A stretch of 64,000 bases of DNA from JABCYV01 sp963729325 (GCA_963729325.1 CAVSNS010000049.1:1-64000); one strand, 5' to 3'. Positions 56,556 to 64,000 are shown, numbered from the stretch's first letter. Numbers and translations are program-made. Notes: generated from the sequence alone by a model not told the origin.

Positions 56556-57522
56556 ATGGCTCTAACTGAGCAGGACATGCTGATTCGGGTACCGGAGAGC
56601 GAATACAAATCAATCCTTGACCGTGAGAGGGCGGTGGCAGATGTTAAGACTCATCTTCACCGATGGATTGGCTTAATACATGACGTTACCAGCTATGGCA
56701 GCAACCTCATTCCTCGGTGCTTTACATCGAGCGAAAGGAAGCTAAAAGACGTCATTCTGAATCGGAGTTTTGCTGCGCCAAGTCGTAGCGATGCTGGACG
56801 GGATGGATGTTCTCCTCACAAACGGCGCCACTTACGCCGCTCACCTGCAGATGCGGGCACTCTTCGAGGCAGCTGTCTATATAGAGTGGATTATGCAAGG
56901 AGACTCAGAGAAGGAAGACGGATTACTTTTATATTCACAATCTTCGCCGGAAGCGTTATTGGGCCGCTCGAACGCAACGCTGGACTTGTTGGCGCTGAGT
57001 CATTCCTGACAATGATGAATGACGACCGGTGTGCCTGTTACCGATGCCGCTAAAAAATCTTCTGAAGGAGCTAGTTAGAGGAAATCGACGAAGTGACTGG
57101 CTCAACCAAAATTCGCGGTCATTAACACCGAGTTCGAGAACCAACGGAAAAAGAGGGGGCACGAGGTAGCTTGGTATGCCCCTTTTGGGCCTAGCTCTTT
57201 CGCCGCTGTCGCCCGAGAAGTTAAAAGGCAGGCCTACTACGAGATTTTCTACTCGATCGCATCGGGAGTTATGCACTCGTCTAGTTACGACCAGCACGTC
57301 AAAATCGGGAAGAAACTCACTATTGAACCCATTCGCTGGATGGACCAGTTCCAGCCGATTTTCCATTTCGGCCTAAGTATGGCTATGTCCGCCTTTATGG
57401 CAATTTCGAAAGCATATCGTCCCGAAGATCTGTCTTTTCATCGCAAGTATATCGAGAAATGGAAAAAACATTTTCTGGACTTTCCGAAAATCGTGTACAA
57501 GTCCGACGTTACGGAAATTTAA
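56556..57522 (+). pseudogene. Broken DUF5677-like gene with at least three frameshifts
   Basis: Collinear pieces in changing frames: M-A-L-T-E-Q-D-M-L-I-R-V to S-S-E-R-K-L-K-D-V-I (56556-56756), L-L-R-Q-V-V-A-M-L-D-G-M-D to A-A-V-Y-I-E-W-I-M-Q-G (about 56773-56910), and F-E-N-Q-R-K-K-R-G-H-E-V-A-W to F-P-K-I-V-Y-K-S-D-V-T-E-I (about 57133-57522). The middle helix A-A-H-L-Q-M-R-A-L-F-E-A resembles DUF5677-type proteins, whose function is unknown. The 3' end stops just before the IS element. Could be real decay in an accessory zone or clustered sequence errors. Confidence 0.7.
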
Positions 57523-57538
57523 TGGGCGGGTGGCCCTC

Positions 57539-57553
57539 GATAAGAGCGAAGGC
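57539..57553 (+). repeat. Subterminal inverted repeat, left
   Basis: GATAAGAGCGAAGGC, two bases inside the inferred left end of the IS. Exact reverse complement of 58873-58887. Confidence 0.85.
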
Positions 57554-57769
57554 GTTGTCAAGGACACAAATATCTTGGGCGGTGCGCCAGCACCGCTTTG
57601 TTTGCCAGAGAGGTTGAGGACCAAGACTCTGGAAATCTCACGCTGAATCACTCTGCGGTGGAAGATCGTTCCACCAACCATCGATTCGGCCTAACCATCG
57701 ACCATGATTCTTCTATGCGAACATCCCGCCGCGCGCGGGATGCGAGAGCGCCCAATCAACACCTGCGGT
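57554..57769 (-). ncRNA. Candidate seekRNA/bridge RNA of the IS
   Basis: The 216-base non-coding end downstream of the transposase contains four hairpins: GCGGTGC/GCACCGC (57579-57596), CCAGAG/CTCTGG with a 16-base loop (57605-57632), GGTGGAA/TTCCACC (57657-57675) and CATCCCGC/GCGGGATG (57722-57742). In IS1111-type elements the guide RNA is reported to come from this side of the gene. The RNA itself and its guide loops are inference here. Confidence 0.45.
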
Positions 57770-58810
57770 CTAGCTTGCGCCGACCAGGGCCACCCGCGAG
57801 CTGCTCTCGATGCGGACGATCTCCGGATACGCCACCTGGGTGCGCAGCATCCAGTAGAGTCGTACGGCTAACTTGCGCGCCGTTGCCACTTTGGCCACGC
57901 CCTTCGGCTTCTGGTGACAGCGATGCAGATACTCCCGGCGAAACTGCGGATCGTGTTGCACCGCGATTTGCGCCGCTTCCACCAGCAGCGAGCGCAATAG
58001 GCGGTTGCCTTGCTTGGTGATCGCACCCAGCTTCTGTCTCCCGCCCGAACTTTCCTCGCGCGGAATCAGTCCCAGATAACTCGCGATCTGCTTGCCCCGG
58101 CGAAAGCGACTCACATCGCCGATCGTGAGCACGTAGGCCAGTGCGGTGTTGGGACCCACTCCCGGCTGCGTCATCAGCAACTTGGCCTGCGGGTTTTCTT
58201 CCGCCGCGGTTTGCACCGCGGTATCGAGTTTGCCGATCTGCTGGTGCAACATCTCCAGCAGTCCCAGCAAATCTTCCCGCCGGCATGCCGCCCAGGGTTT
58301 CAGCGGCAGCCCACGCAACATCTTCTGTCCCGCCTGGCTCCACAGCTTGTGCTTCCGCTGCACTCCCTTATTCAGGGAAAGGTGTTGCAGTTCGTTTTTC
58401 ACCCGGCTGCGGATCATCACCAGCTTGTGCCGGTGCAGCACCAGCTGCCGCAGATCGCGCTGTTCGCGATCAGGACTCCACAGGCGTGGAAACCGGCCTT
58501 CGATCACCAGCTTCAAAATGTGGGCCGCATCCCGCTTGTCCGTCTTCTGCTTGCGCACGTAACTGGCCCGGATCTGCGCCGCATCGCCAATCCAGATCTC
58601 GTGCCCCAAGTCTTCGATCAGTTCCACGAACCACTGACTGTTGCCCGTGGCCTCCATCCCGATCAGCACCGGCGCTGCCAGTTGCTGATAAAACTGCTTG
58701 GCATCGCCGCGGGCATGCACCAGCTTCTGCGTTCCGAACTCCCCACTCCCCGTGTCCACCCAACTCACTTGCTGCCAGCTGGGATGGAAATCACATCCTA
58801 TAATCATCAT
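57770..58810 (-). CDS. IS110-superfamily transposase (DEDD recombinase)
   Basis: A 346-residue serine/DEDD recombinase. ATG 58810 follows AAAGGAG. RuvC-like acidic residues: D7 in G-C-D-F-H-P, E53 in G-M-E-A-T-G, D91 and D94 in T-D-K-R-D-A-A-H. The C-terminal Transposase_20 domain has Q-P-G-V-G-P-N-T-A, S-Y-L-G-L-I-P and the conserved serine around 254-255 in E-S-S-G-G-R-Q-K-L-G-A-I-T-K-Q-G-N. Full length with no frameshift, so the element may still be active. Confidence 0.95.
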   Translation of the reverse strand: MMIIGCDFHPSWQQVSWVDTGSGEFGTQKLVHARGDAKQFYQQLAAPVLIGMEATGNSQWFVELIEDLGHEIWIGDAAQIRASYVRKQKTDKRDAAHILKLVIEGRFPRLWSPDREQRDLRQLVLHRHKLVMIRSRVKNELQHLSLNKGVQRKHKLWSQAGQKMLRGLPLKPWAACRREDLLGLLEMLHQQIGKLDTAVQTAAEENPQAKLLMTQPGVGPNTALAYVLTIGDVSRFRRGKQIASYLGLIPREESSGGRQKLGAITKQGNRLLRSLLVEAAQIAVQHDPQFRREYLHRCHQKPKGVAKVATARKLAVRLYWMLRTQVAYPEIVRIESSSRVALVGAS

Positions 58811-58872
58811 TGCGAAGGCTCCTTTCTTCCCAGCGTCTTCGTCCTCAAACAAAGACTACCGGGTCGAATCAA

Positions 58873-58887
58873 GCCTTCGCTCTTATC
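58873..58887 (-). repeat. Subterminal inverted repeat, right
   Basis: GCCTTCGCTCTTATC on plus, about six bases inside the inferred right end. Confidence 0.85.
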
Positions 58888-58894
58888 CAATCAA

Positions 58895-58922
58895 TTCAAG
58901 CCCGGTTTTGGCTTGAGCGGGG
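58895..58922. repeat. Right part of the palindromic repeat split by the IS
   Basis: TTCAAGCC-CGGTTTT-GGCTTGAG followed by CGGGG. Its missing left side (GGGTGGCCC) lies at 57528-57536 across the IS. Confidence 0.7.
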
Positions 58923-59104
58923 ATGTTCAGATCTCCCAACTCTGTCATCCACCGGAGCGGATCACCGCGAGCAGCGGTGATTTGCGGAGTGGAGGGACCT
59001 GGTGGTGGGACGTCACCCGGCTGTGAGGGTCGGTGGACATCGAGTCAGAATGGACGGCACGAAAACGAGAACGAGCAGCGGGAAGACTTTGTCCAGCAGT
59101 AGAA

Positions 59105-59150
59105 CTGCCCCACTCAAGCCAAAACCGGGCTTGAGTGGGCCACCCGTCCC
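59105..59150. repeat. Intact palindromic repeat (CTCAAGCC family)
   Basis: CCCACTCAAGCC (59109-59120) and GGCTTGAGTGGG (59128-59139) around AAAACCG form a 12-bp perfect stem, followed by CCACCCGTCCC. In reverse orientation this matches the two flanks of the IS. A second palindrome, ATCACCGC/GCGGTGAT, lies at about 58960-58980. Confidence 0.75.
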
Positions 59151-59179
59151 GAACCTCGCGCGGGCTGCGGATCCGGTGC

Positions 59180-60112
59180 TTATTGCGCCGCCCTCCGCGC
59201 CGGCGTCCCTGCATGCACGCAGTTCTGCATCGTCGCCAGGTAGCGGTTCGAGAATTCGGTCGTCACGTCCATTTGCTCCTGTGCGGTCAGGCGCATCAGG
59301 GCCCGATTGGGATTTTTCGGGTCCACCGGCGGGGCGGAGTCCAGTTTCTGGTCGGCGGCGTCGCGCGTGGCTTTTATGTCGGCCTCGAAATCGGCGCGCT
59401 CTTTGGCCGACAGTCCTTTGCTGGCGTCGAGCCTTTGCTGCATCTTGTCCGCCATAATGCTCAAGCGCAGCCCCTTGGCCGAGTCGGTGCAACTGCTGAG
59501 CTGCTGGGCCCCGGCCTGTTGTCTAGCCTGCTGCTTCGCTCTCCTCTCTTCGTGCATCTGCTCCAGTGTCTTGGGGTGCGGGCTGGGCAGCGGGCCCACG
59601 GGAATGGTCGCGATGTCGGTGGCCGTCCGGATGTTGTCCTTCAATTCCTTTTCGTAGCGCGCCTGGCCGGACTGGTCAGAGCCTGGCGAGTAGCGCGTCA
59701 TGCCACCGTATTTTTTCTCGCAGGCGAGATTGTTTTCCTGCACGAAGCGGTTGTGCATGGAATTGATGGCGGTTTGTTCGTCGTTGGTCAGTCCGAGAAA
59801 ATAACGCTGCGGGTTCTTCGGGTCGGGCGCCTTGTAGGGCTGCGAGGGTTTGACCTGGCGCAGGGCACGGATCTCAGCGACCCAGATGTCGCGATCCTCG
59901 AGCGTGAGCGAGGTGGATTTGTCGAGCTTGGCTTGCAGACGGTCGGCCATGAGGTGTTCGCTGTGGCCCTGGACCCGATTCTGGCAGTCGGCGAAATTCT
60001 GCAGACCGGGCCCGAGCTGCGTCGCTCCCAAACCTTGCGCAAAACTCGCTGGCAACCCGATGCCCGAGGAAATCAACAACACCAGCCCCCACAAAACCAT
60101 TGATCTTTTCAT
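59180..60112 (-). CDS. Exported protein built from two internal repeats
   Basis: A 310-residue protein with a signal peptide (1-25, A-S-F-A-Q). The mature part is an internal duplication: repeat 1 from Cys43 to Cys131 and repeat 2 from Cys208 to Cys298. Shared landmarks: M-A-D-R-L-Q-A-K-L-D / M-A-D-K-M-Q-Q-R-L-D, D-P-K-N-P-Q-R / D-P-K-N-P-N-R, L-T-N-D-E-Q / L-T-A-Q-E-Q. Each repeat has a cysteine at both ends, fitting one disulfide per unit. A Gln/Arg/Lys-rich helical linker joins them. Unknown function; probably periplasmic and helical. Confidence 0.75.
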   Translation of the reverse strand: MKRSMVLWGLVLLISSGIGLPASFAQGLGATQLGPGLQNFADCQNRVQGHSEHLMADRLQAKLDKSTSLTLEDRDIWVAEIRALRQVKPSQPYKAPDPKNPQRYFLGLTNDEQTAINSMHNRFVQENNLACEKKYGGMTRYSPGSDQSGQARYEKELKDNIRTATDIATIPVGPLPSPHPKTLEQMHEERRAKQQARQQAGAQQLSSCTDSAKGLRLSIMADKMQQRLDASKGLSAKERADFEADIKATRDAADQKLDSAPPVDPKNPNRALMRLTAQEQMDVTTEFSNRYLATMQNCVHAGTPARRAAQ

Positions 60113-60299
60113 GCTTGCATCCTCCCCCAGAGTTTTCAGGATCGCATAGAGATTAGTACCTGGGAAATATTAGGCCCAGTTGCTCCCAGTTCAAAGCGAA
60201 AATGGATGCCGGAGCATGTTCACCTCCTGCTCATTGGGCCATCCAGCGCAGCCACCCGCGTGAGCTAGCTGTATAGTGACTCAAACACAGGAGGGGACG

Positions 60300-60794
60300 A
60301 TGCGTCACCGAATCCTGCACCTGATCTGCCTCGTAACGTGCGTCGCAGTCCTTATGGCCGGCGCCCATTCCCAGCAAGCCCAGCAAAGCCATTGGGCCAC
60401 CGACGACGATAAAACCGCGAAGTTCATGATCGACATGGAGCGCAAGTGGGCCGAAGGCGTTTGCACGAATAATGGAGTGATCTCTGAGTTGCTGGCCGAC
60501 GATTTCCAGGGCACCAGCACTGGCGGCGAGCGCTACACCAAGGCGGATGAGCTACGCGATGAAAAAGGCCCGCACTCAGCGCACGGCTGCGCACTCGACG
60601 ATGCCAAGGTGCGCTTCTTCTCTTCTTCCTCGGGCGAAGACGTGGCCATCATTTACGGCAGCGAGCACGCCATCGGCAAAGACAAAACGCATCCAGACGC
60701 GAAGCAGTGCCAGGTCTGGACCGATACCTGGTTGAAGCGCGATGGGAAGTGGCAGATAGCCGCCGCGCAGGACAACAAAGTCGATTGCAAGTAG
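60300..60794 (+). CDS. Exported NTF2-like (DUF4440-type) protein
   Basis: A 164-residue protein. The start chosen is ATG 60300 after AGGAGGGG. A signal peptide ends A-H-S-Q-Q. The mature domain has the SnoaL/DUF4440 pattern: helix E-R-K-W-A-E-G-V, L-L-A-D-D-F-Q-G-T, D-V-A-I-I-Y-G-S-E-H, and the final strand pair Q-V-W-T-D-T-W-L-K-R-D-G-K-W-Q-I-A-A-A-Q-D. Such domains are pockets that bind or isomerise small molecules; no catalytic role is evident. Confidence 0.85.
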   Translation: MRHRILHLICLVTCVAVLMAGAHSQQAQQSHWATDDDKTAKFMIDMERKWAEGVCTNNGVISELLADDFQGTSTGGERYTKADELRDEKGPHSAHGCALDDAKVRFFSSSSGEDVAIIYGSEHAIGKDKTHPDAKQCQVWTDTWLKRDGKWQIAAAQDNKVDCK

Positions 60795-60822
60795 CTAGAG
60801 GATGGCGTTAAATTCGGGCAAT

Positions 60823-61416
60823 TCAGACCCTTAGCGAGCCGCGGAACGCCCTAGCGGCATAATAAGATTCCGCACCGTTGTGATACACGAAAACAGTGTC
60901 GTAGCGGCGATCACAGAAGAGGGCGCCGCCGAGTTTTCTAATATCAGAAGGTGTTTTCACCCAGCTCGACGTTTTCATATCGAACTTTCCAAGTTTCTGC
61001 AACTCTCGATATTGTTCTTCCGTTAAAAGCTCAATGCCCATGGCAGCTGCCATATCCATGGCGTTATCTCTTGGTTTATGTTCTTTCCTTGACTCCAGCG
61101 CTTCACGGTCGTAGCAAACACTTCTGCGGTCTTTAGGACTCTCCGGTGAACAATCATAAAAAATGTATTCGTCCGTCTTTTTATCATGACCAACAACATC
61201 CGGTTCACCGCCAGTTCTTTCCATTTCATTGAGTGACCAAAGCTTTTCAGTATTAGCTTCCAGCTTTGCGTGTGCGTTAGCCCATTCAAGACCTTTGTGG
61301 CGGTTCATGTTTTTCTCGAAACGGGCTTTCAATGCTCCGAGCAGTTTTTTACGTTGTTCTGCTGACAACTCCTTTTTATTCCTCTTAAGTGGTTGGTGCA
61401 TTGTTTTGCGATCCAC
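60823..61416 (-). CDS. DUF4256-family protein
   Basis: A 197-residue cytoplasmic protein with distinctly lower G+C than its neighbours, pointing to recent transfer. Motifs: L-S-A-E-Q-R-K-K-L-L-G-A-L-K-A-R-F-E, E-W-A-N-A-H-A-K-L, M-E-R-T-G-G-E-P-D-V-V, Y-I-F-Y-D-C-S-P-E-S-P-K-D-R-R-S-V-C-Y-D and F-V-Y-H-N-G-A-E-S-Y-Y-A-A-R-A-F-R-G. These match DUF4256. Function unknown. Start GTG 61416 or ATG 61401. Confidence 0.85.
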   Translation of the reverse strand: MDRKTMHQPLKRNKKELSAEQRKKLLGALKARFEKNMNRHKGLEWANAHAKLEANTEKLWSLNEMERTGGEPDVVGHDKKTDEYIFYDCSPESPKDRRSVCYDREALESRKEHKPRDNAMDMAAAMGIELLTEEQYRELQKLGKFDMKTSSWVKTPSDIRKLGGALFCDRRYDTVFVYHNGAESYYAARAFRGSLRV

Positions 61417-61422
61417 CTCGAT

Positions 61423-62009
61423 TCACGACTCTTGAGCCGCATTAGGCGGCCAGTTGGGTGTTTCGATCCCGAACTGCTTGGCGTACTCGGCGTTCAATCG
61501 CTGCCAGCCGCCGAACTTCATGGCCTCGGGGCCGACGATGCGTCCGATGGGAGTCCCGCTGAGAAGGTGATCCAGAACATCGAAACAAATGTGCCACCCG
61601 GCAGCACCCATTGCGATGAAGCGGTGACCGATGTTGGTCCACAGCGTCAGGCGCGTGCCGCCACCCAAGGCTTCGAGTTCCCACCGCATATCGAAGCCGC
61701 CCCACTTGTACTCAAGCGCCTTGGGAACGTCGGCTCGTGTCACGGTTGTTTCGGTAACATGCGGCATGGGCGCTCCCACCGTGGTGAGCTTAACCGTGGT
61801 TCCAGCCGTAGCCAGGCTCCCATCGGCGTCGAAGGGAGCCCACTCGCGTAGATGCGCCGGGTCGGTTAGCGCCTGCCAGACTTTTTCCGGGGAGTGGCGC
61901 AGTTCTCGGACGAGAATGAGCGTCCACTTCTCTTCATCGTTTTGCCCCGGTCCTTTTGTACCCGCGCCCCGCTGGCCGGACCCGGTGTGTACTGCTCGCG
62001 ATCGGTCAT
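61423..62009 (-). CDS. SRPBCC / AHSA1-like protein, frameshifted near 61955
   Basis: ATG 62009 gives M-T-D-R-E-Q-Y-T-P-G-P-A, then after about 61950-61965 another frame continues with E-K-W-T-L-I-L-V-R-E-L-R-H-S-P-E-K-V-W-Q-A-L-T-D-P-A-H-L to P-N-W-P-P-N-A. The span is 3n+2 bases. The R-x-x-x-x-S-P-E-x-V-W-x-A-L-T-D-P and W motifs are those of the activator-of-Hsp90-like START fold. Genes of this kind often follow an ArsR regulator, as here. The start overlaps the VOC remnant stop (ATGA). Confidence 0.85.
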
Positions 62010-62128
62010 CTTTGTTTCCTTGGCCCCTGGCTGAAGTCGGCCTTCTTCAGGAAGCCCAGCACTTCGGTATAGAAGCGCACGGCCTTCTCCTGGTCGTCGA
62101 CGTCCAGGCTGGTCAGTTTGATTTTCAT
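62006..62128 (-). CDS. Truncated VOC/glyoxalase-family remnant
   Basis: A 40-residue product: M-K-I-K-L-T-S-L-D-V-D-D-Q-E-K-A-V-R-F-Y-T-E-V-L-G-F, the first strand-helix unit of a glyoxalase/bleomycin-resistance domain, then a stop that overlaps the next start codon (ATGA). Normal family members are about 120-150 residues, so roughly two thirds are missing and it cannot form the metal site alone. Upstream GGGAAC-type site. It sits between arsR and the SRPBCC gene. Confidence 0.65.
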   Translation of the reverse strand: MKIKLTSLDVDDQEKAVRFYTEVLGFLKKADFSQGPRKQR

Positions 62129-62170
62129 CGGTTCCCTTGTGTTGTCACATTCGCGGGCGCCGCCGCGTGA

Positions 62171-62518
62171 CTACTTCTTTGTTTTCGTTCGTGTTGATGA
62201 TCCATGCAGACGTTGATCCATGCGGTCGAGGTGGCGTTCGAGAGCATCCAGATGAGTGGACCAGAACCGACGGAACTGAGCCAGCCAGGCATCCATCTCC
62301 TGAAATGGTTCAGGTTTCAGCCGGTAGAGACGGCGCTGTGCGTCCACCGTGGATTCCACGAAACCGGCCTCTCGCAGCACTCGCAGGTGCTTTGACACGG
62401 TCGGCTGCGGCATACGAAGCTGACGCTCGATCTCTCCAACCGACTGTCGTGACGAGACCAGGAGGCTCAATATCGCGCGGCGGTTCGGCTCCGCAATGAT
62501 TTCGAACACAGATTCCAT
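62171..62518 (-). CDS. ArsR-family transcription regulator
   Basis: A 115-residue winged-helix repressor: F-E-I-I-A-E-P-N-R-R-A-I-L-S-L-L, recognition helix Q-P-T-V-S-K-H-L-R-V-L-R-E-A-G-F-V, wing D-A-Q-R-R-L-Y-R-L. No metal-binding C-x-C motif in helix 3, so it belongs to the non-metal subgroup commonly paired with SRPBCC proteins. Probably regulates its own operon with the VOC remnant and SRPBCC gene. Confidence 0.93.
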   Translation of the reverse strand: MESVFEIIAEPNRRAILSLLVSSRQSVGEIERQLRMPQPTVSKHLRVLREAGFVESTVDAQRRLYRLKPEPFQEMDAWLAQFRRFWSTHLDALERHLDRMDQRLHGSSTRTKTKK

Positions 62519-62523
62519 TCACT

Positions 62524-62560
62524 TTATATACTCCACAGAGCATATACTCGTAAAGGTATA
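62524..62560 (-). promoter_or_regulatory. Promoter/operator region of the arsR operon
   Basis: Two direct copies of GAGTATAT on minus (62533-62526 and 62549-62542), 16 bases apart. A TATATA -10 candidate ends about six bases before the ATG and there is no ribosome site, so transcription may start at or near the start codon. Confidence 0.5.
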
Positions 62561-62621
62561 TTAAGCGGGGACTTGGTCGCTCCGAGCTGGCGCGTCCCAA
62601 GCCTGGCACTGTTCTAAATTC

Positions 62622-62692
62622 ATCAACCACAAAGGACACGAAGTCACAGGAAGGATGAAATCTCAGGGTTTCCTTCGTGCTTTTGTGGTTAA
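62622..62692. repeat. Dispersed palindromic repeat (ACCACGAAGG family), copy 3
   Basis: Begins ATCAACCACAAAGGACACG and ends CTTTTGTGGTTAAT, with the same CTAAATTC lead-in as copy 2. Confidence 0.75.
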
Positions 62693-62715
62693 TTTTCGTA
62701 GCCTCCTGAGACAAG

Positions 62716-62749
62716 CAGGGCATGCTGGGAGAACTCCCGGCACGCCCTG
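62716..62749. terminator. Hairpin after the phosphodiesterase-like gene
   Basis: CAGGGC (62716-62721) with GCCCTG (62744-62749), and an inner GC/GC plus GGGA/TCCC pairing. Fifteen bases beyond the stop at 62764. It lacks a T run, so termination is only probable. Confidence 0.5.
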
Positions 62750-62763
62750 TCATAGCGCGCGAA

Positions 62764-64000
62764 TTATGGGTTCGGATTGCCTGCAGTTTTCACCTCATTC
62801 AGTAACTCTTCGGCTTGGAAAACAAGCTTTGCCGCCGAGGCTGAATCAACTGCATGCCCTTTGAATTCCGCACCATCCAAACGTCGGATGATCTGTTTCG
62901 CGAGCGAATCCCGTTGAGCAGTGATGGTACCTAAACGATTTTCAATCAGACTGTAGTTCAGGTCATCACCAGCCAGCGCAGATGTCGACGCTGCCAGGCT
63001 TTCTAGCCCAAGTTGCCCTATAGGGGCATTGATTTCCTTATATGCCTGGGCCAGAATCGTGAAATTGGCGCCGCTGGTCCTCAACGCGGTGGGCAGGGCG
63101 TTTGGTAGCAGATCCTCCACCAGCACACGCCCATCGCTTCTGTAGTCGTCCTTCAATCCGAGCAAGAGCAGCATTGTCGGACGAATGTCGGTGTGATCCG
63201 ACCAGGTATTGTGATCGATTCCCGCCGACTGCACACCGGGCCCTACCATCCCCAGCCAGAGGGTATTGATCTTGGGATCAACGCCGCCATGATTCCAGGC
63301 GAAACCGGGGTCTTCGACGGCATCCGGTCCAAAGGTCAGGAAGAAGTAGTCGGGATCGGCAAACATGACAAACGTTGGCGTCCTCTGCGGATCAGCTGTC
63401 ACCATGTGAAGGAGCTTCAATTCCACAGGATCAGCCAGAAAGCGGGTGAGGTGATCGGTCTTGCCGTCGATCGGGCTCACAACTTTCAGTTGCGCCGCTG
63501 CCCGCTCGAAGGCCCGCGCGACTGGATCGCCCACCGGTGGATTCCCCTTGATGTAGAAAGTGGGCGCCATGTCGAAGTGAATGTCGAAGGGGATAGGCGT
63601 GAGGGTGGGGTCCTGTTTGTCGATAAGATCCACGATGTTCGAATCGATTTCGCCAATCTTCTTATAGGTGCAGGGAATATTAATCCCGTCACAATTGGCC
63701 GGCGTGGGAGGCCCACCGGCAAAGTGATCGCCTTCGTCGGCGGTGAAAATGAAGAGAGTGTTGTCCTTGGTGATTCCATCGCTGCCGAGACGGGTGAAGA
63801 ATTTGCCCCATGCCTCATCATAGGCCGTGAGCTGGGCGACGTAGCCGGCCTGGCCAGGGCCAAAGGCTACACCATTCACATGGTCATCGTGAGCGTCGGA
63901 AATGTAGGCGAACGTTACCGGAACCCCATGCTCCTGCATCGCCGCCACATATGCAAGCGATTGGGAGGCGCTGATTCCCTCAAAACCCGGGAAATCCAAT
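62764..64000 (-). CDS. Partial alkaline phosphatase/phosphodiesterase superfamily protein (C-terminal part)
   Basis: At least 411 residues; the N-terminal end lies beyond the window. Metal-site segments typical of the type I phosphodiesterase/sulfatase superfamily: Y-I-S-D-A-H-D-D-H, F-I-F-T-A-D-E-G-D-H-F (two acidic residues and His), F-A-W-N-H-G-G-V and W-S-D-H-T-D-I-R-P-T-M-L. These should bind two divalent metals and hydrolyse phosphate esters or similar. A helical C-terminal extension follows. It is likely exported, but the signal is not in view. Confidence 0.8.
   Translation of the reverse strand, partial: LDFPGFEGISASQSLAYVAAMQEHGVPVTFAYISDAHDDHVNGVAFGPGQAGYVAQLTAYDEAWGKFFTRLGSDGITKDNTLFIFTADEGDHFAGGPPTPANCDGINIPCTYKKIGEIDSNIVDLIDKQDPTLTPIPFDIHFDMAPTFYIKGNPPVGDPVARAFERAAAQLKVVSPIDGKTDHLTRFLADPVELKLLHMVTADPQRTPTFVMFADPDYFFLTFGPDAVEDPGFAWNHGGVDPKINTLWLGMVGPGVQSAGIDHNTWSDHTDIRPTMLLLLGLKDDYRSDGRVLVEDLLPNALPTALRTSGANFTILAQAYKEINAPIGQLGLESLAASTSALAGDDLNYSLIENRLGTITAQRDSLAKQIIRRLDGAEFKGHAVDSASAAKLVFQAEELLNEVKTAGNPNP

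Larger units (their letters stand above)
57537..58893 (-). mobile_element. IS110-superfamily insertion sequence, IS1111-type
   Basis: About 1.36 kb with one transposase gene (57770-58810), 15-bp subterminal inverted repeats (57539-57553 and 58873-58887), a short non-coding end upstream of the gene and a long one (about 215 bases) downstream. Boundaries are inferred from the repeats and from flanks that, when rejoined, rebuild a palindromic repeat like the intact copy at 59109-59139. No target duplication is evident, as usual for this family. Confidence 0.8.

Overview
The window reads as a chromosomal segment of a soil-type Acidobacteriota (Terriglobia / Koribacter-like). Evidence: two proteins of the VWFA-related acidobacterial type, a winged-helix/TolB-like/TPR membrane regulator, a bifunctional AroDE, many lipid- or export-signal proteins of unknown function, moderately high G+C, and several families of palindromic intergenic repeats. 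This assignment is inference from gene content; no rRNA is present to confirm it.

Layout. 1-11 kb: secreted proteins, an RsbRD-type sensor domain, two divergent VWFA proteins, an MglA-type GTPase, a stand-alone Clp-type AAA+ ATPase, a LysM/glycoside-hydrolase-like protein and a CadC-like regulator. 11-23 kb: ilvE, pilT, an anti-anti-sigma factor, recX, alaS, a Rieske oxygenase, and two Phd/PIN toxin-antitoxin modules whose promoters appear to give leaderless antitoxin mRNAs. 23.5-43 kb, all on the minus strand: hydrolase, pyruvate kinase, YihY, then the conserved translation/transcription block, read as tRNA-Thr(TGT), tRNA-Tyr, a small membrane ORF, tRNA-Thr(GGT), tRNA-Gly, a small ORF, tuf, rpmG, tRNA-Trp, secE, nusG, rplK, rplA, rplJ, rplL, rpoB, rpoC, ending in a clear terminator. 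43-54 kb, mostly plus: a thiol-redox cluster (ccdA, tlpA, DsbD N-domain), glutamate dehydrogenase, small exported proteins, pgsA, an AMMECR1 protein and aroDE. 54-64 kb is accessory: an orphan GvpL/GvpF protein, gene debris (integrase and SRPBCC fragments), a broken DUF5677-like gene, an IS110-superfamily element with IS1111-type features, an internally duplicated exported protein, an ArsR/VOC-remnant/SRPBCC operon, and a partial phosphodiesterase-like protein.

A strong caution applies throughout. Many genes, including essential ones (rpoC, tuf, alaS, probably pilT), carry single frameshifts. Six of them are exactly one base too long. This pattern fits sequencing or assembly indels better than real gene decay, so most are annotated here as frameshifted CDS rather than pseudogenes.

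The most interesting structures are: (1) the IS element at 57537-58893, with 15-bp subterminal inverted repeats, a ~215-nt hairpin-rich non-coding end (candidate seekRNA/bridge RNA), and a palindromic repeat split at its insertion site; (2) palindromic repeats inserted in frame inside alaS; (3) four copies of one hairpin repeat, with compensatory stem changes, in four successive gaps of the rplL-rplJ-rplA-rplK-nusG block; (4) a cysteine-rich zinc-ribbon-like insertion in RpoB.
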